Assembly (NCBI GenBank): GCA_030446715.1
Contig: JAUJMU010000001.1
Span: forward strand, 1-64,000
Reading direction: 5' to 3'
Source of the DNA: Cytophagales bacterium
GTDB taxonomy: Bacteria > Bacteroidota > Bacteroidia > Cytophagales > 172606-1
Length of the DNA: 64,000 nucleotides
The translations under genes were made by a program, and so were the position numbers. Numbering within the stretch: position 1 is the stretch's first letter; every line of letters starts with the position of its first letter. Below, in pieces: positions 44,320 through 53,894 of this stretch. The notes beneath the pieces were generated by a model. The model saw nothing but the letters and a program-made list of their open reading frames with translations. It had not been told where the DNA came from and did no database searches.

Positions 44320-46181
44320 TCATCTGGCGATTTTGATATTTCTGAACAAAAAATTGATGATGGAGGGCGCATCCAGCACCAGGCATACGCTGCCGTTGCC
44401 AAGGATGGTGGCTCCGCTGATGAACCGGATACTTTCCAGTGGCGGACCGATGGGTTTTTCCACGATTTCCTTCTGCTGGAGGAGTTTGTCAACTACAAAG
44501 CCAATGTCGCGGTTGTTGAACGAGACCACAATCACGTTCAGTTTGGCGGCCGCATCGATATTGCTGAAGCTCCGGTGCAGCCGGCCGTCAGAGAAGCTGT
44601 CGGTATAACTTTCCAGACTGAAAACGTCGTTGAGAAAAACCACGGGAATATTCTTCCCCAGGTGATTGGCCACCAAGCCGTTGCCGAGTTTATAAATCTG
44701 CGTTTTGGGAATCGATATAACCGCGTGGGTGTAGGCCAGCGGAAAAGCAAAGGCAGCTTCGCCGAGCTCAAACAGCAGGGCTCCTTTCACGGCCATGGAA
44801 GCAGGCAGCCGCAGACTGATGGTGGTGCCCGCACCTACTGCCGACTGCACCTGAATCAGCCCGCCGATGGAGTCAAGGGAACGCTTGACCACGTCCATTC
44901 CCACGCCCCGGCCAGATACGGAAGTCACCGTTTCGGCGCTTGAAAAGCCGGGTTCAAAGATCAGCGCAATGATTTCTTCTTCGGTCATCTGTGCTGCCGT
45001 ATCCTGGCGGATCACGCCTTTTTCCACGGCTTTGCGCCGGATCACGGCGGAGTCAATTCCCTTGCCGTCGTCGGTGATGTCAATGAAAACGGCGTCTTTT
45101 TCGCTGCGGGCCGAGAGCTTTACCGTACCGGCAGCCCCCTTGCCGGCCTGCTGCCGGACTTCGGGTTTTTCGATTCCGTGGCTGATTGCGTTGCGCACCA
45201 GGTGAATCAGCGAGTCGCTGAGAATCTGCAGGATGGTGCGGTCTATTTCGTTTTCGGTTCCTTCCAGCACAAGGTCCACCTGCTTGTCTTCCAGCGCCGC
45301 TACGTCGCGCACGATCCGGTGAAATTTGTTGAACAGCACGTCCACCTGCACCAGGCGCACATCCATCACCGAGTACTGCAACTCGGAGGTGATCCGCTGC
45401 AGGCGGGCAAATTCATTGTTGCGGTTGCGGCCCTGATCCCCGCTGACAGCAATCATGCGGTCCCGCTCAATGAGCAGTTCTCCCACCAGATTGAGCAGAT
45501 TATCCAGCTTGCGGATGGGAATGTGAATGTTATCAGATAAAGTGATTTTGCTTACCTTTCCGGCCTCTTCTTCCTCCGGCACGGCTACGTCGGTAAACCC
45601 GGCCGCTGAGAGTGCCGTATGGGCAGCTTCCTTTATTGCTTCCGGAGAAACGATTATCGCCCTGCCGGAGCAAGGGTTTCGGCGGAAGGGTCATCAGAAT
45701 GAACGGACGATACTGCTTCCGGCTGAATTATGCCTTCTGTCACCGGTGGTGCTACAGGGGTAGGTTTTTCGGTTTGTCCGGGGTTGGGCTCGGTGCGGGT
45801 ATTGCGCAGCACTACCTCCAGTTTGGTCTTGATGCCTCTGAACTTTACGCCATTGCCGGGTTTGGTGACTGCTCCGATCATTTCCGCCAGGGTATCGTTG
45901 GCCCGGAAAAGATCATTGAACAGCGCCGTGTTGATTGTCAGGCGGCTGTTCTTGATTTCACTGAAAATGTCTTCCAGCACGTGAGCCATGCCGGCAATAT
46001 CGTCAAAGCCCATGCCGGCCGCATTTGCCTTCAGTGTGTGGGTAATCCGGAAAATGGCGTTGATGGCGCGTTTGCCGGTGTGGTTTTTCTCCAGCTCCGT
46101 GAACAGTTTGTCCAGCTCTTCTACCTGCTCCTGCGACTCAGCCAGAAATATTTCCTTTATTTCGTCTTCCTTCGATTTCAT
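44320..46181 (-). CDS. cheA: chemotaxis histidine kinase CheA (one frameshift in linker)
   Basis: About 620 residues if one G is restored in the run near 45657-45660, where two open frames (46181-45654 and 45582-44320) abut. In the corrected frame the linker reads AIIVSPEAIKEAAHTALSAA. Seen: an Hpt/P1 domain with His48 in FRITHTLKANAAGM, a linker, P3 dimerisation helices (IPIRKLDNLLNLVGELLIER), P4 ATPase with N-box HLVRNAISHGIEKP, G1 DDGKGID, G2 GRGVGMDVVKRSLDSIGG and the P5 CheW-like regulatory domain. No separate P2 is obvious. The frameshift is in a homopolymer and is likely a sequencing error. Confidence 0.92.
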
Positions 46182-46220
46182 TGGTGTAAAGCTTTTGGCA
46201 GTCAGCGGTTGGTCATTGCT

Positions 46221-47270
46221 TTATGAGAGACAGCCCACCACAAAACCCGGTATTTCTTTAAGGGGTAGTACTTGTTTTACGGCTCCCCGCCCGATGGCTG
46301 CCCCTGGCATTCCGAATACTACGCTTGACTGCTCGTTCTGCGCGATGGTGAAAGCATTTTTACCGTGCATGGCAGCCATTCCGGCGGCTCCGTCTTTTCC
46401 CATGCCCGTCAGCATGATTCCGATGGCACGCGGACCGTAACAGCCAGCAGCCGAAAGCATCAGTGCATCCACGGAGGGATGGTTGAACTCTGCGTACCGT
46501 TCCTCCGTGCGGCTGAACCGCACCTTGCTGTTACTCCTTTCGCGGGTCAGCAGCGTATTCTGATCACCCGGCAGGATGTACACAATGCCATTCTGCGGCA
46601 TTTCGCCGTTGGTGGCCAACTTTACCGGGAGGGGCAGCATATCATTGAGCCGCCGGGCAAAAGATTCCACAAAATCGGCCGGCATGTGCTGCGCAATGAT
46701 TACGGGCAGCGGAAAGTTATCCGGCAGCTTCTGGAGGATTTCCTCAATTGCCCCGGTACCACCCGTGGAGGCACCAATGACCACCGCGTCGTAGGCAAGA
46801 TGGCTGTCGAAAGTATGGGCATTGGTGTTTCCCTTCGTCTTTTTGCGGTGGAGGGTGCGCAGGTCAGCCGAAGAGGCGGACCTGATCCTGGCCACCAGCT
46901 GATGCTCCATTTCCCTGATTTTGGAGCCCAGTACCCCCACCGGTTTGCTCAGGAAGTCGTACGCGCCGGCATCCAGTGCCTCAAAAACGGCTTCCGGGTT
47001 GGTATTGCCCAACGCACTCAGCACCACAATAGGCGTGGGGCAGTGCTGCATGATCTGCTTTACGGCGTACAAGCCGTCGTACTCGGGCATGACCAGGTCC
47101 AGCAACACTACGTCAGGCTTCAGGTCAGACGTTTTCCGGAAAGCCTCCTGCCCGTTACCCGCGGTGCCGACTACGCCGATATTCCCGTCTGACCCCAGCA
47201 TGTCGGATAGTACCAGCCGCATGAAACCCGAATCGTCAGCCAGCAGTACATTGATTTTAGGTAAGGACAT
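46221..47270 (-). CDS. cheB: chemotaxis response regulator protein-glutamate methylesterase CheB
   Basis: 349 residues. An N-terminal receiver domain with VLLADDSGFMRLVLSD and phospho-acceptor VVLLDLVMPEYDGLYAV (Asp near residue 57), then a linker and a C-terminal methylesterase with VVIGASTGGTGAIEEILQKL (catalytic Ser), IIAQHMPADFVESFARRLND (catalytic His) and LTGMGKDGAAGMAAM (catalytic Asp). Demethylates or deamidates receptor glutamines and glutamates in opposition to CheR. Lies 47 bp downstream of cheY. Confidence 0.96.
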   Translation of the reverse strand: MSLPKINVLLADDSGFMRLVLSDMLGSDGNIGVVGTAGNGQEAFRKTSDLKPDVVLLDLVMPEYDGLYAVKQIMQHCPTPIVVLSALGNTNPEAVFEALDAGAYDFLSKPVGVLGSKIREMEHQLVARIRSASSADLRTLHRKKTKGNTNAHTFDSHLAYDAVVIGASTGGTGAIEEILQKLPDNFPLPVIIAQHMPADFVESFARRLNDMLPLPVKLATNGEMPQNGIVYILPGDQNTLLTRERSNSKVRFSRTEERYAEFNHPSVDALMLSAAGCYGPRAIGIMLTGMGKDGAAGMAAMHGKNAFTIAQNEQSSVVFGMPGAAIGRGAVKQVLPLKEIPGFVVGCLS

Positions 47271-47317
47271 ACTTGAACCGGAAGAAAGAACGGACCCGGA
47301 CCCGTGGCCGGAAAAGG

Positions 47318-47683
47318 TTAAACCTGGCTTATTTTGTTGATCACCTCTACCAGGTGTTCCGTGGTGAAGGGCTTTACGATGTAGTCGATGGCACCCAGCT
47401 TGAGGCCTTCTTCAACTACCGATTGCTGACCCACGGCGCTGATCATCACCACCCGGGAGGGAACTTCTTCTTCCTTCAGCACCTTCAGAATATCAATGCC
47501 CAGCATATCGGGCAGGATATTGTCGAGGGTGATGATATCGGGCTGAAGTTCAAATGCCATGTCAATAGCCGATTCACCATTGGCGGCCATCCCGATGATT
47601 TCGTATCCGGCACCGGCAAGAGCGTCTTTGATGAGGGTCCGCATGTAAAGGGAATCATCAACTACCAGAACTTTTTTACTCAT
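47318..47683 (-). CDS. cheY: CheY-like single-domain response regulator
   Basis: 121 residues, a single receiver domain. Conserved residues are all present: Asp9 and Asp10 (VVDDSLYMR), phospho-acceptor Asp54 (DIITLDNILPDM), the Ser82 switch (VVMISAVGQ) and Lys104 (DYIVKPF). The ISAVGQQSVVEEGLKLGAID stretch is typical of CheY in PAS-receptor systems. Positioned between cheW and cheB. What it acts on is unknown: no flagellar genes are in the window. Confidence 0.95.
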   Translation of the reverse strand: MSKKVLVVDDSLYMRTLIKDALAGAGYEIIGMAANGESAIDMAFELQPDIITLDNILPDMLGIDILKVLKEEEVPSRVVMISAVGQQSVVEEGLKLGAIDYIVKPFTTEHLVEVINKISQV

Positions 47684-47717
47684 AGTATTATCTGAAAGAT
47701 TAATGCTTGCTGCTGTA

Positions 47718-48257
47718 TCAGGCTACTTTGGGAGAAAGTGATTGGATGATGTGCTCTTTGGAAATGACCCGGAAGGCATCAATGAGAATGATGATCCGGT
47801 TGCCGGAGCGTACAATCCCTTTGATGTAGCCGCTTTCGGTGCTGCCGTCGCCCAGCAGACCCGGTGAGAGGTCAATGTCATTTTCGGTAACTGTGAGCGT
47901 ATTGGGTACTTCCCTGACCAGAATGCCCATCCTGAACTCTTCGCTGGCCACTACCAGCGTGTAGTTGTGGGTCCGTTCGGGGCCGTTGTCAGCAATTGCC
48001 GGCAAACCAAACCGTGCCTCCAGGTCCAGGATGGCAAGGATGTTGCCCCGGATGTTGGCTACGCCCCTGATGTAGGGAGGCATGAGCGGAATGCGGGACA
48101 CCCTGGGCGTAATTACCACTTCCTTGATCTGGTCAATGACCAGGGCGTACTCTTCGCCACCCAGCCGGAATATGATCAGCTGGTAGCTGCTGCGGGTTTT
48201 CGGGTCAGCGTTGTCTGCCTTACGGGCAGAAATATCGTCCGTATGTGTTACACTCAT
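47718..48257 (-). CDS. cheW: chemotaxis coupling protein CheW
   Basis: 179 residues with a CheW fold over about residues 25-165: QLIIFRLGGEEYALVIDQIK, VSRIPLMPPYIRGVANIRGN, ILAILDLEARFGLP, and GILVREVPNTLTVTENDIDL. Couples the receptor to CheA. There is a 20-residue N-terminal extension rich in Thr and Asp. It starts 5 bp after the mcp stop (48263), so the two are tightly coupled. Confidence 0.94.
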   Translation of the reverse strand: MSVTHTDDISARKADNADPKTRSSYQLIIFRLGGEEYALVIDQIKEVVITPRVSRIPLMPPYIRGVANIRGNILAILDLEARFGLPAIADNGPERTHNYTLVVASEEFRMGILVREVPNTLTVTENDIDLSPGLLGDGSTESGYIKGIVRSGNRIIILIDAFRVISKEHIIQSLSPKVA

Positions 48258-48262
48258 GATGA

Positions 48263-51064
48263 TCAGGAAAGTTTGAACTGGGCGATGCTGCCTTTCAGCT
48301 GACTGGCTACTTCAGACAAGTTGCGGCCGGTTTCCGACACTTCGTTCATGGACTTGTTGAGTTCTCGCGAAGAGCTGGCTACTTCCTGGGTGCCGGAGGC
48401 GGTTTCTTCGGCCACGACCACAATCTTCTCGATGTTTTTGACTACTACGCCAATGCTGCCCTGCTGCTCTCTGGTAGCCTGGAGCACCTGCCGGGAGAGC
48501 TGCAGGGTGTCCACGCTGGAGGTATGGATGCTTTCAAACACGGTTTCTGCCTCTTTGGTGGCTTTGGTGCCGTTTTCCACGTTGGTCTTCATCTTGTCAA
48601 TGGCTTTGGTAGCTCCGGCCGTATCCTTCTGCACGTCCTTTACCACCCGCTCAATCTCCACCGCCGAGCGGCGCGAGTCCTCGGCCAGCTTTCTGATCTC
48701 TTCGGCCACCACGGCAAAGCCTCTGCCGGCATCACCGGCCCTTGCCGCTTCAATGGCCGCGTTGAGGGCCAGCAGGTTGGTCTGGGAGGCAATGTCGGTG
48801 ATTACGTTCAGCGTGCGGGAGATTTCCTCCGAGCGGTTGGTGAGCACATCAACCGAGGTAGAGGTAATGTCGGCCGACCGGGTGATCTCGTGCATGTTCT
48901 CCACTACGGCCCGGATGATTCTCAGCCCGTCGTTGCAGCTGTTCTGGCCTTTCTCGGCCGCTTTGGTAATGATGTCCGCCTTGCCGCCCATCTCGCTGGA
49001 AGACTTGAGAATGTCTTCCACCAGCCGCGAAGATTCGTCCGTACGCATGGCCTGCTCCTGGGCGCCTTCAGCCATCTGGGTGATGGCAGCGGCTACTTCG
49101 GTGGTGCTTTTTTTCATGCTTTCGGCCTTCTCCAGCATCTGCGAAGAAGAAGAAGCCACCGTGAAGGAGTTTTCCTCAATGCCCCGGATGAGCTTGTTGA
49201 TGTTGCGGATGGCAATGTTCAAAGCATTGGACATATCGGCCAGATCTCCCGATGCCTGCATGGCGAAAGTCTGGGTGAGGTCTCCCATGGACATGGCCGT
49301 TACGATGCGGTTGATCTCCAGGACCGGATCAGCAATGTTTCTCAGCAGTTGGTTGAGCGAATCACCCAGCTCCTTCCACGCCCCTTCTACCCCCGTCAGC
49401 ACTAGCCGCTCGCGCAACTGGCCTTCGGTACCGGCAAGGTTTACCACCCGGTTTACTTCCGTCATGATTGACTTGATGGTATCGCGCAGGTCTTCCAGGT
49501 CGCTGGTCACTTTGGCAATGTCGCCGTTCAGTTTTACGCCGTTCAGGTTCAGAGCCGTGTTCAGATTGCCCTTTTTCAACTCGTCAATGAAACGGGTGGC
49601 TGCCCGGAAGCCGGCCGTAAAGGCGGTTACATCGCTGGCCAGCTTGATGAACTTTTCAATCTCTCCTTTTTCGTTGTAGACCGGCGTATAGGTAGCCGAC
49701 AGCCATACTTCGCGGCCGGTGCGGGTAATCCGTCTGAATTCGCCCCGCAGCGCTTTGCCACTGTTCAGTTGCTGCCAGTACTCCTGGTAATCGGCGCTGC
49801 GGGCATATTCGGGATCTACGAACATACGGTGGTGCCTGCCGGCTATGTCTTCCAGCTGATATTCCATCATATTCAGGAATATATCATTGGCCGTGATGGC
49901 GTTGCCATGCCTGTCTAATTCTATGTAAGCATAAGAGGTATTGATCGCATTGATCTGGCCGGTCATCTGCGCATCTTTGCGCCGCATTTCCTCCTGAATT
50001 GCTTCCTGTAGCTGTTGCTGGTCCTTCAGTTCGGCAGCCTGCTGCTGCGAAGATTTCAGCAGTTCTTCCATTTCAGCAGTTCTCTCCTTCACTTTTGTTT
50101 CCAGTTCCAGCTGGAAGACGTGCAGATCCTTCAGCGGCTGAATGTCAATCAGGGTGCCCGCTACCCGCAGGGGCTTGCCGTTTTCATCTCTCAGTGTGTT
50201 ACCTACGGCTCTGAACCACCTGTACTGACCATCTTTCAGCTTCAGCTGATACTCCACGTCGTAAGGCGTCTTACCGGAAAAGTCAACAAGGTGCGCATTG
50301 AAGGCGGCAAGGGTCGCCGCCTTGTGATCCGGATGCAGCAGGTTGGCCCATGAGTCAAGGCGGTTGGGGAAGTCCTGCTCATTGGTGTAGCCTACCATCT
50401 GGCGGAACCGGTCTGCCCACCAGAAGGGCGTGTCATCGGCAAAAACCATGCTTTCAGGCACCGCCATATCCCAGAGTCCCTCAGTGGTGGTTTGGGTAAC
50501 CAGGTTGAATCTCTGCAGCATATGAGCGTTGCCGGAGTCTCTTCTCGTCATTTCCTCCCGGGCCGCCTCCATCTCCTCCATGCTCTGGCGGATCTGTTCT
50601 TCCTGCGCCCTCATGCTTTCCGCCAGGCGGTACATTTCGAGTTCGGCCTGCTGCGGGCTGGTAATATCGTATGCCAGTTCGATTACTTTGGATACCTGCC
50701 CCTTTTCGTTGAGGACCGGGGTGTAGGTGCTGGCCAGCCATACCTCATTACCGGATTTGCCGATGCGCTTAAATTCTACCCGCTGGCTTTCGCCTTTGCC
50801 CAACTCAGCCCAGAACTGGGTGTATGCCGGACTTTTCGCCTGGGAAGGATCTACAAGCGTGCGGTGGTGCCTGCCGACCACTTCACCGGCCTCGTAGCCG
50901 AGCCACTCCAGAAAGGTGTCATTGGCAAAGAGGGTGTTGCCTTTTTTGTCAAATTCCACACAGGCAAAGAAAGTATTGACTGCCTGCTGCAACCCTTCGC
51001 AGAAGGTGTCGTTCAGGTTCTTCTTACCCTGAGTTTCGTTTTTAAGCGTGTTCACTTGATCCAT
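48263..51064 (-). CDS. soluble methyl-accepting chemotaxis protein with three PAS domains
   Basis: 933 residues and no membrane helix, so a cytoplasmic receptor. Three PAS-PAC units: residues about 25-145 ([20 protein letters not shown]), 195-320 ([20 protein letters not shown]) and 375-500 ([20 protein letters not shown]). Each is separated by coiled-coil Gln/Glu stretches. HAMP-like helices follow, then the MCP signalling hairpin with [20 protein letters not shown] and [20 protein letters not shown]. First gene of the operon with cheW 5 bp behind. PAS1 and PAS3 are near-duplicates (shared [24 protein letters not shown]). Ligand or redox cofactor is not visible; a sensed internal signal is inferred. 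Confidence 0.95.
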   Translation of the reverse strand: MDQVNTLKNETQGKKNLNDTFCEGLQQAVNTFFACVEFDKKGNTLFANDTFLEWLGYEAGEVVGRHHRTLVDPSQAKSPAYTQFWAELGKGESQRVEFKRIGKSGNEVWLASTYTPVLNEKGQVSKVIELAYDITSPQQAELEMYRLAESMRAQEEQIRQSMEEMEAAREEMTRRDSGNAHMLQRFNLVTQTTTEGLWDMAVPESMVFADDTPFWWADRFRQMVGYTNEQDFPNRLDSWANLLHPDHKAATLAAFNAHLVDFSGKTPYDVEYQLKLKDGQYRWFRAVGNTLRDENGKPLRVAGTLIDIQPLKDLHVFQLELETKVKERTAEMEELLKSSQQQAAELKDQQQLQEAIQEEMRRKDAQMTGQINAINTSYAYIELDRHGNAITANDIFLNMMEYQLEDIAGRHHRMFVDPEYARSADYQEYWQQLNSGKALRGEFRRITRTGREVWLSATYTPVYNEKGEIEKFIKLASDVTAFTAGFRAATRFIDELKKGNLNTALNLNGVKLNGDIAKVTSDLEDLRDTIKSIMTEVNRVVNLAGTEGQLRERLVLTGVEGAWKELGDSLNQLLRNIADPVLEINRIVTAMSMGDLTQTFAMQASGDLADMSNALNIAIRNINKLIRGIEENSFTVASSSSQMLEKAESMKKSTTEVAAAITQMAEGAQEQAMRTDESSRLVEDILKSSSEMGGKADIITKAAEKGQNSCNDGLRIIRAVVENMHEITRSADITSTSVDVLTNRSEEISRTLNVITDIASQTNLLALNAAIEAARAGDAGRGFAVVAEEIRKLAEDSRRSAVEIERVVKDVQKDTAGATKAIDKMKTNVENGTKATKEAETVFESIHTSSVDTLQLSRQVLQATREQQGSIGVVVKNIEKIVVVAEETASGTQEVASSSRELNKSMNEVSETGRNLSEVASQLKGSIAQFKLS

Positions 51065-51491
51065 TATATCTGATATTTAGGGACTTATTGAGTATGAGTT
51101 CCGGTCGGAGCCGGAAGCAGGGACAGGAATTCCCGGAGCCAGTATGCCAGAAGAGGCTGCACTACAGCAGGGTATCCTGCTACTTCCGGAAATGCCTGCC
51201 GGCGGGCACACAAGACTATTTCTGAGTGTTCAAAAGTAGGGCAACGGCAGTAAACCGCGACTTTAAACAGGGGGCATTACATAGCAGGTAATATTTTTGG
51301 GAAAGATGCAGAAGCATAGCCGGCCGGCTGATAAAGTGGGCGGCAGAAGCGGCAGCAAGCCTGACAGGTACAGGAAAAGTCTGTCTGTAAGGCCCTGATT
51401 GCGTGAGAACAAGCGGACCAGTAAACGAAAAATGAACTTTTGGGGAAATGACAGGCAGAAATATTACCTGCGTCTGCGGGACTATGCCTCT
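51065..51491. other. 427-bp region upstream of the chemosensory operon
   Basis: No coding sequence recognised; the open plus-strand frame from 51399 is antisense to the acetyltransferase gene. The stretch should carry the promoter of the mcp-cheR operon. TACTTTTG on the minus strand (51238-51231) fits the Bacteroidota -7 pattern TAnnTTTG, but no well-spaced -33 TTTG is seen. Confidence 0.4.
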
Positions 51492-52670
51492 TCAGGCAGT
51501 TACTTTATGGGAAATCACTGCTGCCCGGCGGAATGCCGCCTTTTCGTCGAACAGTTTCCGGAAGGTGATATGCGTTTTGCAGACTTTACCGCCCATAATC
51601 TCCACCATTTTCATCATGGTGGGGTTGAAATCGCCGATCCAGTTCATTTCAAAGTCCTGGTACCGCTGCCCGGGCACCTGAATATGCTTGCCGGCGGCGG
51701 CAACAATGGCACTTTCCAATCCTTTGCCCTGAAACTCGGGCACGAAGCCAAATACCAGGCCGAACATTTTGGTGCAGGTTTTACGCCACCGGTGCCAGAG
51801 AAACTTTGCAATGCCCGGCAGGTCCAGTTTGCCGTTTACGTACCGGAAAATCTGGTTCATTTCGGGCAGCATCACAAAAAAGCCGATGGGCACTTCGTGG
51901 TGGTAGGCAAACCAGATCAGGTCTTCGTCCAGAATGGGCTTAAATTGCTTCATCAGCGACTTTACCTGCTCCTTAGTCATTTCGGGTACGCCTTCGTGGT
52001 TGGCCCACGCCTTGTTGTAGATGGTGCGGAGGTCTTCGCCGTATCTGGTCAGCTTGTCCTTTTCAATGTGCCGGAAAACGTATTCCGGGTTCGCAAACAC
52101 CCGTTCAGCTTTTTTGATGATGATCGGGTGCAGGGGTTCCATCACCTTGCGGCAGTAGGTGTACTGCTGAAAAAAATCCCTGAAACCGTAGCCTTCAAAC
52201 AGTTCGCGGTAGTAGCGGTGGTGGTACAGCATGCCGTAGTTAGGCTCCGCAAAGCCATCGGTCAGCAGCCCCCAGAACTGGTACCGGTCGCCGAAGTTGA
52301 CAGGGCCGTCCATTGCCTCCATCCCCCGCGGCTGCAGCCAGGCTTTGCAAGTGTCGAACAGCAGGAAAGCAGCCTCTTTGCTGTTGATGCACTCAAAAAA
52401 GCCCATACCGCCGGTAGGCTGGTCGTAGGTGTAGGCGTTATCGCGGTTGATAAAGGCAGCTACCCGGCCAATGGTCTGACCGCTGGCATCCTGCAGCAGC
52501 CAGCGGGTACACTCCCCATTCTCAAACAGCTTGTTCCGCTGAGGATCAAACACCGCTTCGATGTCTTTATCCAGTGGCCTGATCCAGTTCTGGTCGCCGT
52601 GGTACAGGCGTACGGGTAGCTGAAGAAACGCCTTGCGGTGTGCGGGTGTGCTGACTTCTGTAATCTGCAT
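51492..52670 (-). CDS. GNAT-fold N-acyltransferase-like protein
   Basis: 392 residues from the ATG at 52670 (MQITEVSTPAHRKAFLQLPV). The sequence has the LYHGDQNWIRPLDKDIEAVF start, GRVAAFINRDNAYTYDQPTG, GFFECINSKEAAFLLFDTC and the GPVNFGDRYQFWGLLTDGF block of the large GNAT-related family common in Bacteroidota and Actinobacteria. A CoA-binding strand-turn-helix (GRVAAFIN; QGKGLESAIVAAAG) is recognisable. Substrate unknown; acylation of a lipid or peptide is possible. Single gene, ahead of a strong terminator for the DUF2383 gene. Confidence 0.8.
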   Translation of the reverse strand: MQITEVSTPAHRKAFLQLPVRLYHGDQNWIRPLDKDIEAVFDPQRNKLFENGECTRWLLQDASGQTIGRVAAFINRDNAYTYDQPTGGMGFFECINSKEAAFLLFDTCKAWLQPRGMEAMDGPVNFGDRYQFWGLLTDGFAEPNYGMLYHHRYYRELFEGYGFRDFFQQYTYCRKVMEPLHPIIIKKAERVFANPEYVFRHIEKDKLTRYGEDLRTIYNKAWANHEGVPEMTKEQVKSLMKQFKPILDEDLIWFAYHHEVPIGFFVMLPEMNQIFRYVNGKLDLPGIAKFLWHRWRKTCTKMFGLVFGFVPEFQGKGLESAIVAAAGKHIQVPGQRYQDFEMNWIGDFNPTMMKMVEIMGGKVCKTHITFRKLFDEKAAFRRAAVISHKVTA

Positions 52671-52722
52671 GGGGGATTGCCCGGGATAAAGCCCGAAAAT
52701 TAGGGCAGAAAGGGCGATAAAC

Positions 52723-52750
52723 AAAAAAGACAGCCCCGCGGAGCTGTCTT
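52723..52750 (-). terminator. intrinsic terminator after the DUF2383 gene
   Basis: AAGACAGC (52727-52734) pairs with GCTGTCTT (52743-52750), with CCGCGG extending in the loop. On the minus strand a run of six or more T follows. Ends the transcript of the gene at 52776-53234. Confidence 0.85.
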
Positions 52751-52775
52751 TGTCATTACGAATGGGGCAGAAAGT

Positions 52776-53234
52776 CTATTTGTGCAATTGCTTGAAGGTG
52801 CTTATTTTATTGTAAGCCTCCTGAATGGCGCTGTACTGTCTTCTTACAACGGCTTCAACGTTGGAAGGCAGCATTTGCTGCAGTGACTTCTCGTACGTTT
52901 CAAGCGCGGACTTATCACCCCGCTGGCACTCATCCAGAATGGCTTCGGTGCCACCGCTGGTAAAGGCAGATTTGATGTTGATCCAGCCACGGTGCAGGGC
53001 ACCCAGCACGCTTTCCCCGGCATCGGGATCACGGCCCATCAGGTTGGCTTCCCGTTCCAGTTCGGCGGAGAACTGGGTTCTTTGCTGGGAATAGGCGTTG
53101 AACAAAGTCTTGTACTCCGCATTGTCAACGTCTTCGGCGGCTGTTTTGTAGCCATGAGCACCATCATTGCAAATTTTGATCAGGTCTTCCAATATGGAGA
53201 CGGTATTTTTTCTGTTATCTGCCGAAGTTGCCAT
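52776..53234 (-). CDS. PA2169/DUF2383 four-helix-bundle protein
   Basis: 152 residues, predicted four-helix bundle of the ferritin-like DUF2383 family. Seen: VSILEDLIKICNDGAHGYKT, YKTLFNAYSQQRTQFSAELE, ALHRGWINIKSAFTSGGTEA and ILDECQRGDKSALETYEKSL. Proteins of this family are induced by stress; their biochemical role is unknown. Single gene with its own terminator. The start is the ATG at 53234. Confidence 0.92.
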   Translation of the reverse strand: MATSADNRKNTVSILEDLIKICNDGAHGYKTAAEDVDNAEYKTLFNAYSQQRTQFSAELEREANLMGRDPDAGESVLGALHRGWINIKSAFTSGGTEAILDECQRGDKSALETYEKSLQQMLPSNVEAVVRRQYSAIQEAYNKISTFKQLHK

Positions 53235-53376
53235 AATTGTTATTTTTTTGTTATAGTTTATTTAACTGTAATGCTTCATACGGACAAACGCACCGGAGGT
53301 TTAACTTTACCTGCCGCCCCCTGTACCGGAACCCTGACCGGTAAAAACCGTATTTCCCAGCAGCAAGTCTCCTCTT

Positions 53377-53562
53377 ATGCACGAAGCCCTGTATTCAGAA
53401 ACGCATCACTTCTTTCCCCGGTCGGCCCGCTACGACACTGGCCGGGTAGTCCGCAATTCCAGCGGTGAAAATGTGCTGTGCAATCTGGAAAGCCCCACGC
53501 AGATACTGTCCGTAAAACCCGGCATGCGGGTGCCGGAAATATGCCATTACATCAGATCCTGA
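53377..53562 (+). pseudogene. SAM-dependent methyltransferase, 5' remnant
   Basis: The first 52 codons (HEALYSETHHFFPRSARYDT, then NVLCNLESPTQILSVKPGMR followed by V) match the N-terminus of a class I methyltransferase up to the start of the SAM-binding motif I. The following codons (PEICHYIRS) diverge and the frame ends at 53562, inside the next gene's 3' end. The catalytic core is missing. The cut lies at the glycine-rich loop. Confidence 0.65.
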
Positions 53563-53828
53563 TACTCCGCGTGACGCTTCAGGTAAGAGGCCATGTACTG
53601 GCAGGTAGCCACCACCCGGAAGCCGTTCTCGCGGGCGTAGTCCAGGGCGGTAGTGGCCATCTGGCCGGCGATTTTCATATTGCGCAGACTTTCCTCTACG
53701 TAGGTGTGGTTGAAGTTCATCACCTTATCCTGCGGCAGGCTGTAGGTGAGTTCGGCGTCGGCTTCCTTGCCGTCTATGCGGGCGTAGAAACGTTGTTCGT
53801 CCTGGTCGTGCTGAATACTGATATCCAT
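53547..53828 (-). CDS. GCN5-related N-acetyltransferase (short YjdJ-like type)
   Basis: 93 residues. Seen: ARIDGKEADAELTYSLPQDK, MNFNHTYVEESLRNMKIAGQ (the acetyl-CoA-binding V-x-P-like loop replaced by VEESLRNMKIAGQMA), and ENGFRVVATCQYMASYLKRH. This is the compact GNAT_acetyltr_2 type, which is normally 90-95 residues. Cytoplasmic; substrate unknown. It precedes a methyltransferase remnant in convergent orientation. Confidence 0.9.
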   Translation of the reverse strand: MDISIQHDQDEQRFYARIDGKEADAELTYSLPQDKVMNFNHTYVEESLRNMKIAGQMATTALDYARENGFRVVATCQYMASYLKRHAEYQDLM

Positions 53829-53894
53829 TGTGGTTTGTGATTGAAGAGGGAGTTTTAAAAGTTACTTTTATAAATTTTTGCTATCCGCAGAGCC

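Noticed and set aside
48321-49679. Plus-strand open frame of 452 codons
   Set aside because: Antisense to the MCP signalling domain; composition is Ser/Ala/Val-rich as expected from the reverse complement of a helical protein.
51399-52619. Long plus-strand open frame of 406 codons
   Set aside because: It is antisense to the acetyltransferase-like gene, has no family-like motifs, and such shadow frames are common here because third positions are GC-rich.
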